Assembly: GCA_015523685.1 (NCBI GenBank)
Contig: WAJW01000204.1
Location: 1-8,214, forward strand
Length of the DNA stretch: 8,214 nucleotides
Reading direction: 5' to 3'
Source: Archaeoglobaceae archaeon
GTDB taxonomy: Archaea; Halobacteriota; Archaeoglobi; Archaeoglobales; JdFR-42
In this document: in pieces, positions 1 to 5,259 of the stretch
How positions within the stretch are numbered: position 1 is the stretch's first letter
Layout: each line of letters begins with the position of its first letter
Notes under the pieces: generated by a model
The model's database searches: none
Told to the model about the DNA's origin: nothing
Seen by the model: the letters and a program-made list of their open reading frames with translations, nothing else
Position numbers and translations under genes: made by a program

Positions 1-399
1 TCTCAGCACTTCCATTCTCGCTCTGAATGGATCGCTCAGTCCGGTAACCTGAACCTGGCCTATCATCAGAGGTCCTGTTGATGATGTCAGAAATCCTCCC
101 TTTACTCTCGCCATTTTTGCTGCGTTGCTCGCAGCGGCAACCACACTTGGCTCTTCTATGGCCATGGGGATGAGATAGTCTCTTCCATCGATCAGGAAGT
201 TTGTTGCAATCCCGAGGGGTAGCTCAAACGTTCCAATTACATTTTCAATCATCCGATCTGCCTGCTGAATATCAAGGGAACCTGTCTTCCGTATGGCCTC
301 AACATCCTCATCGCTTAATTCTGCAAACTCTCTGACAAATTTCAGCCTCTCCTCAGGAGGCATCCTGTAGAAACCGGAAACTCTTGATGATCTGCCCAT
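1..399 (-). CDS. mvaA: Class II (bacterial-type) 3-hydroxy-3-methylglutaryl-CoA reductase, N-terminal 133 residues; C-terminal part lies outside the window
   Basis: HMG-CoA reductase reduces HMG-CoA to mevalonate in the cytoplasm, the committed step toward isoprenoid membrane lipids in archaea. My translation of the minus strand shows class II hallmarks: an IENVIG element (residues 51-56), the segment LPLGIATNF (60-68), GRDYLIPMA (72-80) and the EEPSVVAAAS block (82-91), which holds the catalytic glutamate. A GGF segment follows at 101-103. The catalytic Lys, Asp and His lie beyond the window edge. The ATG at 399 is preceded directly by an in-frame TGA and has a GGTGA Shine-Dalgarno-like element about 4 nt upstream, so this start is well supported; the later Met13 is less likely. 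The gene is divergent from the TatD-like gene. Class II enzymes are typically bacterial but are known in Archaeoglobales and Thermoplasmatales, where they are attributed to transfer. Direction of catalysis (biosynthetic) is inferred from archaeal physiology. Confidence 0.9.
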   Translation of the reverse strand, partial: MGRSSRVSGFYRMPPEERLKFVREFAELSDEDVEAIRKTGSLDIQQADRMIENVIGTFELPLGIATNFLIDGRDYLIPMAIEEPSVVAAASNAAKMARVKGGFLTSSTGPLMIGQVQVTGLSDPFRARMEVLR

Positions 400-427
400 T
401 CACTTCACCATAACCAGATTATGTTCA

Positions 428-437
428 TTTTTTTAAA
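428..437 (-). promoter_or_regulatory. Putative TATA box of the HMG-CoA reductase gene
   Basis: On the minus strand this reads TTTAAAAAAA and begins about 38 nt before the ATG at 399. A TATA box at this distance would place transcription start roughly 12 nt before the ATG, leaving a short leader that just contains the GGTGA element. Assigned by eye; a second AT-rich stretch for the opposite gene lies nearby. Confidence 0.45.
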
Positions 438-469
438 TTATTTTTGGTTTGAAACTAATTTCCACAATC

Positions 470-477
470 AATATAAT
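470..477 (+). promoter_or_regulatory. Putative TATA box of the TatD-like hydrolase gene
   Basis: AATATAAT lies with its centre about 28 nt before the ATG at 502, the spacing expected for a leaderless or nearly leaderless archaeal transcript. No Shine-Dalgarno-like sequence precedes that ATG, which agrees with a leaderless mRNA. Confidence 0.45.
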
Positions 478-501
478 TCATTGCAGTTGTGAATCTCAAC
501 C

Positions 502-1329
502 ATGATAATCACGGACAATCACATGCATCTCCACAATCATCTGGGCCTTGAGGCGATAAAACAGTTCAAGAGAGCGGGAGGAACTCATGTAATACTGATA
601 TCGAATCTTGCTCATCATTACGGGGTGTTTCCTTTAAAAGGCGAGGACTTCGTCAGGATATATGATAGACACCTGTCTGTCGTAAGAGAGGCGAATGAAA
701 TTGTAAGGACATATCCTGTCATAGGAGTTCATCCAGCGGAGATCACCATACTGGGCGATAAATTGGGGTATGAAAGGGCTTCGTCCATAATGAAAAGGGG
801 GATTGAAATTGCAGTGGAATACATAAAAGAGGGAAGGGCGATAGGGTTGAAGACGGGGAGGCCACATTACCCTGTAGATGAACACATATGGAAGTTGAGC
901 AATGAGGTAATGAGGTATGCCTTCGAGCTTGCGGGAGACCATGCAATTCCCGTTCAGATTCATACAGAGAGCTATACGTTTGATGGCATGAAGGAGGTAT
1001 CGGAGATTGCGAAAGAGGCAGGACTCCCTCCTGAAAAGGTGATAAAGCACTATTCTCCTCCAGAACCAGGGGAATTTGCCAGAACAGGAATTTTTCCATC
1101 CATTATTGCTGGAAAAGATGTTATAAAGGCGGTTGAACAGAACAGCAGATTTGTTATGGAGACGGATTACATGGATGACTCCAGAAGGCCCGGAGCTGTT
1201 CTCGGGCCGAAAACAGTTCCAAAGAGGGTCAGGGAGTTATTGAGCAGAGGTGTGGATGAGGAGATCATATGGAAAATATGCAGGGATAACATTGAAAAAT
1301 TGTACGAAATTGATCTCGATTCCAGTTGA
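502..1329 (+). CDS. TatD-related metal-dependent hydrolase (TIM-barrel, archaeal family, probably COG1099)
   Basis: A 275-residue cytoplasmic protein with the TatD-like pattern of metal ligands: HMHLH near the N-terminus (His7, His9, His11), GVHPAE (His77), VQIHTE (His153), IKHYSPPE (His183) and METDYMDD (Asp222). This fits the TIM-barrel amidohydrolase/TatD superfamily and the archaeal TatD-like group of about this length. TatD proper is a DNase, but the substrate of the archaeal group is not known to me, so no specific reaction is claimed. One oddity: where TatD proteins carry GE(I/V)G with the metal-bridging Glu, this protein reads IGLKTGRPHYP, so the Glu is absent and Lys117 lies near its place. 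The ATG at 502 is the first start in frame after the divergent promoter region. A hairpin follows the stop, so the gene is probably monocistronic. Confidence 0.85.
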   Translation: MIITDNHMHLHNHLGLEAIKQFKRAGGTHVILISNLAHHYGVFPLKGEDFVRIYDRHLSVVREANEIVRTYPVIGVHPAEITILGDKLGYERASSIMKRGIEIAVEYIKEGRAIGLKTGRPHYPVDEHIWKLSNEVMRYAFELAGDHAIPVQIHTESYTFDGMKEVSEIAKEAGLPPEKVIKHYSPPEPGEFARTGIFPSIIAGKDVIKAVEQNSRFVMETDYMDDSRRPGAVLGPKTVPKRVRELLSRGVDEEIIWKICRDNIEKLYEIDLDSS

Positions 1330-1344
1330 AAGTGGAAAATTGCC

Positions 1345-1375
1345 TGTCCAGCAGTGTTCTGGGACATATTATTTT
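1345..1375 (+). terminator. Candidate terminator of the TatD-like gene: bulged hairpin plus T-rich tail
   Basis: TGTCCAG (1345-1351) pairs with CT-G-GGACA (1359-1366) apart from one bulged G, giving a seven-base-pair stem with a seven-nucleotide loop. A T-rich stretch (TATTATTTT) follows at once. It begins 15 nt after the TatD-like stop codon and precedes the mcm promoter. Archaeal termination depends mainly on the T-tract, so the hairpin may be incidental. Confidence 0.4.
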
Positions 1376-1392
1376 CGAAAAACTATCACAAG

Positions 1393-1407
1393 ATAAATAA
1401 GTTATAC
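1393..1407 (+). promoter_or_regulatory. Putative TATA region of the mcm-aIF2beta operon
   Basis: Two overlapping AT elements are present: ATAAATAA at 1393-1400 and TTATAC at 1402-1407. The second is centred about 26 nt before the ATG at 1431, which would give a leaderless mRNA. The first would give a leader of about 8 nt. The sequence does not decide between them. Confidence 0.4.
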
Positions 1408-1430
1408 TGTACCATGATTCATTGATATCC

Positions 1431-3548
1431 ATGCACAGTCAGGGGTCTCTCTGGAAAGAATTTTTTGAAACCTACTATCCGGGTGAGCTCAACCGTCTTG
1501 CTCTCAGGGTTATGGAGAATGGAACTAAAGAAAGATCCCTTTATGTAAATTTCATGGATGTTTACACCTTCAGACATGAACTTGCAGATGAACTTCTTGA
1601 TTATCCCGATAAAGTTATCGATCATGCAAGAGTGGGATTACAGAAAGCTGATAACTCTCTCGGTGTGGAGCTTGAGGATGCAGAGCCCCGTTTTTACAAT
1701 CTTCCCATTTCAAGGAAAATAGACATAAGAGATCTGAGAAGTGAGCACGTCGGCAGGCTCATTGCTGTTGAGGGTATCGTGAGGAAGATCACTGAGGTCA
1801 GGCCAAAGTTGATCGAGGCTGCGTTCAAGTGTCCTGAGGGGCATATAACGAAGGTTTTCCAGGAAGGCAACAGGTTGAGAGAGCCTTTTGAATGTGGAGA
1901 GTGCAAGAGGAAGGGAAACTTTTTACTTGTTCCGGAACTCTCAAAGATGGTCGACTCACAGAGGGCCAAGGTTCAGGAATATCCTGAAAATCTTCGTGGT
2001 GGAGAACAGCCTCAGACACTCGATGTTTTTTTAGAGGGAGATGTGACCGGTAAGATAAATCCTGGAGATCGGATCATCATAAATGGTGTCCTGAGAGCTT
2101 ACATGAGGAGGATAGGACATCAGAAGACTCAGGTTATGGATATGAGTCTGGAGTGCATTTCAATTGAGATTCTTGATCAGGAATATGAGGAACTTGAGAT
2201 AACGAAGGAGGATGAAGATGCCATCCTCGCCCTGAAGGAAGATCCAGATATATTTCAGAAGATAATAAGATCAATCGCTCCCTCTATTTACGGATATGAA
2301 GATGTAAAGAGATCTATTACGCTTCAGCTATTTTCCGGAATTCCAAAAGAACTTCCGGATGGCACCAGAATAAGAGGGGACATTCACATCCTTCTCGTGG
2401 GGGATCCCGGTGTTGCAAAATCCCAGCTCTTGAGGTATGTTCACAGAATTGCACCACGGGGTGTTTATACCACGGGGAAAGGAACGACATATGCTGGATT
2501 GACCGCAACTGCAGTGAAGGATGAGTTCGATGGCAGGTGGACCCTTGAAGCCGGCGCTCTTGTCATGGCTGATAAGGGGATAGCCCTCATAGATGAGATC
2601 GATAAAATGAGAAGTGATGATGTCGGTGCCCTGCATGAGGCAATGGAACAGCAGACCGTGAGCATAGCCAAAGCAGGAATTAATGCAATACTGAAGGCAA
2701 GATGTGCGATTCTCGCCGCTGCCAATCCAAAGTACGGAAGATTCGACAGGTACATACCCATAGGTGAGCAGATCGACCTCTCTCCTACCCTTCTGTCAAG
2801 ATTCGATTTGATATTCACTCTCACAGACGAGCCAGATGAGTTAAGGGACAGGGAGATAGCCAACCATATTCTCAGGTCTCATTACATAGGGGAGCTGATC
2901 GAGAGATCAAAAAATATAGTTGCGGTTGACCATCCGAAAGAAGTGATTGAGAGGAAGTCCAGGGAAATAATTCCTGAGATTGAACCGGAACTTCTGAGAA
3001 AGTACATCGCCTATGCGAAGAGGATGGTATTTCCTGTTCTTTCCGACGAAGCGAGGGAAAGGCTTGTTGAGTTCTACATCTCCATGAGAAACAGTGTGAA
3101 GGATCAGAAGTCAGCAATCCCCATCACGGCAAGACAGCTTGAGGCTCTTGTAAGGCTTGCAGAGGCAAGTGCAAGGGTAAGGCTGAGCGATGTGATAACT
3201 CTGAGTGATGTGGAGAATGTTATTGGTGTTGTGGAGAGATGTCTCAGAGAGATTGCATACGACCCTGAGACCCAGCAGATTGACATAGACATCCTTGCAG
3301 TCGGCACATCAAAGACGCAGAGGGACAGAATCATAACGATCAAGGAGATAATAAGGAATCTGGAAAGAGAGCTATCATCTGAACTGGGAAAGAGCTATCG
3401 GGGTGTACCTGAGGAAGAGATTTTCAGAAGGGCAGAGGATCAGGGCATTTCAAGAGACAGGGCAAGGGAAGTTTTAAGTAAGTTGAGCAAGAATGGAGAG
3501 GTATATCAGCCGAAATCAGGACATTACAGGCTAATGGAGGGATGGTAA
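1431..3548 (+). CDS. mcm: Replicative minichromosome maintenance (MCM) DNA helicase
   Basis: MCM forms a hexameric ATP-driven 3'-5' helicase that unwinds DNA at the archaeal replication fork. The 705-residue protein has the full archaeal layout. An N-terminal DNA-binding/OB region contains a zinc site (Cys134, His138, Cys155, Cys158). The AAA+ core has Walker A GDPGVAKSQ (324-332), Walker B ALIDEID (385-391), a presensor hairpin region SIAKAGINAILKAR, sensor 1 AAANPKYGR (429-437), the arginine finger in LSRFD (Arg457) and sensor 2 in ITARQLEALVRLAE (Arg568). A winged helix follows from about 637 to the end. No intein interrupts the Walker A region. An in-frame TTG at 1422 would add three residues (708 aa); I chose ATG 1431 because it is the first ATG in frame and neither start has a Shine-Dalgarno. 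The 3' end touches the aIF2-beta gene, so the two are probably co-transcribed. Confidence 0.97.
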   Translation: MHSQGSLWKEFFETYYPGELNRLALRVMENGTKERSLYVNFMDVYTFRHELADELLDYPDKVIDHARVGLQKADNSLGVELEDAEPRFYNLPISRKIDIRDLRSEHVGRLIAVEGIVRKITEVRPKLIEAAFKCPEGHITKVFQEGNRLREPFECGECKRKGNFLLVPELSKMVDSQRAKVQEYPENLRGGEQPQTLDVFLEGDVTGKINPGDRIIINGVLRAYMRRIGHQKTQVMDMSLECISIEILDQEYEELEITKEDEDAILALKEDPDIFQKIIRSIAPSIYGYEDVKRSITLQLFSGIPKELPDGTRIRGDIHILLVGDPGVAKSQLLRYVHRIAPRGVYTTGKGTTYAGLTATAVKDEFDGRWTLEAGALVMADKGIALIDEIDKMRSDDVGALHEAMEQQTVSIAKAGINAILKARCAILAAANPKYGRFDRYIPIGEQIDLSPTLLSRFDLIFTLTDEPDELRDREIANHILRSHYIGELIERSKNIVAVDHPKEVIERKSREIIPEIEPELLRKYIAYAKRMVFPVLSDEARERLVEFYISMRNSVKDQKSAIPITARQLEALVRLAEASARVRLSDVITLSDVENVIGVVERCLREIAYDPETQQIDIDILAVGTSKTQRDRIITIKEIIRNLERELSSELGKSYRGVPEEEIFRRAEDQGISRDRAREVLSKLSKNGEVYQPKSGHYRLMEGW
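3536..3541 (+). promoter_or_regulatory. Ribosome binding site deciding the aIF2-beta start
   Basis: GGAGGG lies inside the last codons of mcm. An ATG at 3542 abuts it with no spacing, whereas the ATG at 3548, which shares its A with the mcm TAA stop, has a 6-nt gap. The second is therefore the better start. Confidence 0.65.
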
Positions 3549-3958
3549 TGGAATTCGATTACGATGCACTGCTTGAAAAAGCATATTCCGAGATGCCCGA
3601 GAAAGTGCTGAAGGCGGAGAGGTTCGAGCTACCGAGGGCCAGGAGATATAAGGAGGGAAACAAGACGGTCATAAAGAATTTCATAGACATCGCAGATGCG
3701 ATAAACAGAGATCCAGGCCACCTGCTGAAGTATCTTTTAAAAGCTCTGGGCACTGCAGGTGTGATCGATGGTCGAAGGGCAATCCTCCAGGGAGTTTTTG
3801 ACGAGGAAGACATCAACAGGGAGATAGAGAGTTACGTTGAGAGCTATGTGCTCTGCAGAGAATGCAAGAGGCCGGATACAAAGCTCATAAAGGAGGGGAG
3901 GATTACATTGCTGAAATGCGAGGCCTGTGGGGCTCAGCAGTCAGTCAGATCAATGTAA
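3548..3958 (+). CDS. eif2b: Translation initiation factor aIF2, beta subunit
   Basis: aIF2-beta is the small subunit of the heterotrimeric factor that brings initiator Met-tRNA to the archaeal small ribosomal subunit; it contacts the gamma GTPase subunit. The 136-residue protein is full length for the family. It has an N-terminal helix that in homologues binds gamma (about 3-22), a central alpha/beta domain with NRDPGHLLKYLLKALGTAG (53-71), and a C-terminal zinc ribbon with Cys103, Cys106, Cys124 and Cys127. The start at 3548 overlaps the mcm stop by one base (TAATG) and has a GGAGGG element 6 nt upstream; starting at 3542 would add only two residues. Its tight coupling to mcm links replication and translation genes in one transcript. 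The stop codon is separated from the convergent radical SAM gene by only 2 bp. Confidence 0.95.
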   Translation: MEFDYDALLEKAYSEMPEKVLKAERFELPRARRYKEGNKTVIKNFIDIADAINRDPGHLLKYLLKALGTAGVIDGRRAILQGVFDEEDINREIESYVESYVLCRECKRPDTKLIKEGRITLLKCEACGAQQSVRSM

Positions 3959-3960
3959 AT

Positions 3961-4962
3961 TCAGGGCACAACATTGTTTTTTTCACCGCAGAATGGACAC
4001 CTATCTCCCTTAAGTAAATTTGCCACCACATCGAATCCTCTCCTTTCTATGACCATCTCACCACAGTTCCGGCAGTAGGTTTTCTCATATCTGTGGCCGT
4101 AAACGTTTCCCAGATACACGTAATCAATGCCCTCTTCCTTTGCGATATCGTGAGCCTGTTCGAGAGTCTGGATGGGAGTCGGGGGCACATCCATGAGTTT
4201 GTAATCCGGATGGAATCTTGAGAAATGTACGGGAATGGATGGATCAATTCCAGCAACCCATCTGGCAAATTCCCTTATCTCTTCAGGACTATCATTTTTT
4301 CCGGGAATAACGAGATACGTAAGCTCAAGGAATATGCCCTTTCTGTGCATGATCTCCACAGCTTCAAGCACTTTCTCAAGTTTTCCGCCACAGATCTCCC
4401 TGTAGAATTTTTCGTTGAATGCCTTGACGTCAACATTTGATGCATCAAGAATGGATGAAATGGTGTTTATGGACTCTTCGGAGAGGTAACCATTGGTCAC
4501 ATAAACGGTGTAATATCCCGATTTTTTGGCAGGTTTCATGCAATCTTCAGCATATTCATGCCATATGCTGGGTTCGTTGTAAGTGAATGCAATTCCACTG
4601 CAACCATACTCACCTATCATGTTCACAGCAGTTTCAGGAGGTATTTCTCTGATTCCATGAAAATCTGTGTCCGCGAAGGATATGGAATAATTCTGACAGT
4701 GATCACATCTGAAGTTACAGCTAACACCTCCAAGGGAGAGTACTCTCGTACCGGGTTTGAAATGGTAGAGAGGCTTTTTTTCTATGGGATCGGGGTATAT
4801 GGAAGAAACCAGGGCATAGTTTTCAACCATGAGCTTCCCGTCCGTATTTTTTCTAATCCTGCAGATGCCTCTTCCTCCCGATTTTAATTTACAGTAATGA
4901 GCACAGGTCTTGCACTGGATCTTCCCATTAATTTTCTCGTACAATCTTGATTCAACGATCAT
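3961..4962 (-). CDS. amrS: Radical SAM protein of the AmrS type (AmmeMemoRadiSam system, PflA-like)
   Basis: The 333-residue protein has the radical SAM cluster motif CNFRCDHC (Cys82, Cys86, Cys89), which binds a 4Fe-4S cluster used to cleave S-adenosylmethionine. The AmrS-type features surround it: an N-terminal cysteine set (Cys17, Cys20, Cys24, Cys34, the last in GRGICRIRKN), the segment FTYNEPSIWHEY (126-137), VTNGY (155-159), VDVKAFN (177-183), HFSRFHPDY (246-254), YLGNVYGH (283-290), and a C-terminal zinc-ribbon-like set (Cys297/Cys300 and Cys322/Cys325). Homologues are often annotated as pyruvate formate-lyase activating enzymes, but the true substrate of the AmrS group is unknown to me. 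The usual partners, Memo-like and AMMECR1 proteins, are not in this window. The ATG at 4962 follows a TATA box by about 30 nt and has no clear Shine-Dalgarno, suggesting a nearly leaderless mRNA. Confidence 0.88.
   Translation of the reverse strand: MIVESRLYEKINGKIQCKTCAHYCKLKSGGRGICRIRKNTDGKLMVENYALVSSIYPDPIEKKPLYHFKPGTRVLSLGGVSCNFRCDHCQNYSISFADTDFHGIREIPPETAVNMIGEYGCSGIAFTYNEPSIWHEYAEDCMKPAKKSGYYTVYVTNGYLSEESINTISSILDASNVDVKAFNEKFYREICGGKLEKVLEAVEIMHRKGIFLELTYLVIPGKNDSPEEIREFARWVAGIDPSIPVHFSRFHPDYKLMDVPPTPIQTLEQAHDIAKEEGIDYVYLGNVYGHRYEKTYCRNCGEMVIERRGFDVVANLLKGDRCPFCGEKNNVVP
3977..3983 (+). terminator. Candidate T-tract terminator of the mcm-aIF2beta operon, inside the 3' end of the convergent gene
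   Basis: A run of seven T on the plus strand begins 19 nt after the aIF2-beta stop. Archaeal RNA polymerase terminates at such T-tracts. It coincides with Lys/Asn codons at the end of the radical SAM gene, so it may be fortuitous. No comparable T-run is visible on the minus strand just after the radical SAM stop. Confidence 0.35.
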
Positions 4963-4990
4963 GTAAGGATAATTCAGGAGAACACCAACT

Positions 4991-4999
4991 TATATTTTT
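4991..4999 (-). promoter_or_regulatory. Putative TATA box of amrS
   Basis: The minus strand reads AAAAATATA followed by AG, with the TATA element about 30 nt before the ATG at 4962. This predicts a leader of only a few nucleotides, consistent with the missing Shine-Dalgarno. Confidence 0.5.
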
Positions 5000-5196
5000 G
5001 GTCATTTCATTCAGAATTCATTCTCCCGTGAATGTGGTTGTGACAGTAAACGAGATCTCACAAAATTGAAGCTCTCTGTTTGATTTATCCTTAATAGAAC
5101 ATCACACGGTGGTTTTATATGTGCCGGGCGCCTTCTCACACTTTTTTATGAATGAAAATGGTCTGTGAGCTTTTTTGAATTCAGGTGGGCTAAAGC

Positions 5197-5204
5197 TTTA
5201 AATA
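5197..5204 (+). promoter_or_regulatory. Consensus TATA box of the RCK-DHH gene
   Basis: TTTAAATA matches the archaeal TATA consensus exactly and overlaps a perfect 10-bp palindrome, TAAAGCTTTA (5191-5200). Transcription start is expected near 5227, giving an untranslated leader of about 33 nt, longer than for other promoters in the window. Confidence 0.7.
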
Positions 5205-5205
5205 C

Positions 5206-5229
5206 GAAAAGAAAAATCATTTTCTGTTC
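5206..5229 (+). promoter_or_regulatory. Candidate operator: 24-bp near-perfect palindrome just downstream of the TATA box
   Basis: The left arm GAAAAGAAAA (5206-5215) and right arm TTTTCTGTTC (5220-5229) pair at 9 of 10 positions around a 4-nt centre. It starts one base after the TATA box and ends at the predicted transcription start. This is where an archaeal repressor would block polymerase recruitment. The regulator is unknown. Confidence 0.5.
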
Positions 5230-5231
5230 AA

Positions 5232-5244
5232 ACCACAGGGTGGT
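5232..5244 (+). repeat. Small inverted repeat in the predicted RCK-DHH leader
   Basis: ACCAC and GTGGT flank a 3-nt AGG loop and could form a five-base-pair hairpin in the mRNA leader, 15 nt before the ATG at 5260. No clear Shine-Dalgarno precedes that ATG, and no in-frame start exists between the predicted transcription start and 5260. Confidence 0.4.
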
Positions 5245-5259
5245 ACTATCGCAACAGAG

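Larger units (their letters stand above)
4963..5259. other. Divergent intergenic region between amrS and the RCK-DHH gene (297 bp)
   Basis: This non-coding stretch holds the amrS promoter on the left and the RCK-DHH promoter with its palindrome on the right; both are listed separately. The middle (about 5005-5190) has no convincing ORF. It contains an 8-bp palindrome GAGATCTC (5052-5059) nested in a TTGTGA/TCACAA inverted repeat (5038-5063). It also has a short GC-rich patch (5122-5132), and a CTCACA/TGTGAG inverted repeat (5135-5140 and 5164-5169) followed by six T. I do not recognise a tRNA or a box C/D or H/ACA RNA here. Confidence 0.6.

Noticed and set aside
2390..2430. Possible intein in the MCM Walker A loop, a common insertion point in archaea
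   Set aside because: GDPGVAKSQ is uninterrupted and the protein is of normal length without extra domains.
4225..4887. Plus-strand open frames of 71 and 109 codons opposite amrS
   Set aside because: They are antisense to a gene with complete radical SAM motifs and show no domain or start signal.
3961..4962. Annotation of the radical SAM gene as pyruvate formate-lyase activating enzyme
   Set aside because: The N-terminal four-cysteine set and C-terminal cysteine ribbon fit the AmrS group, and no glycyl radical enzyme gene is nearby.
5103..5244. Two copies of CACA(C/G)GGTGGT, at 5103-5113 and 5234-5244, as possible paired regulator sites
   Set aside because: Only 11 bases with one mismatch, unevenly placed relative to the promoter; expected often enough by chance in 300 bp.
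5222..5245. A T-arm-like GTTCAAACC sequence suggesting a tRNA 3' half
   Set aside because: The T-stem has a mismatch and a wobble pair, and no matching acceptor 5' strand or anticodon arm is found upstream. It lies in the promoter/leader of the RCK-DHH gene.
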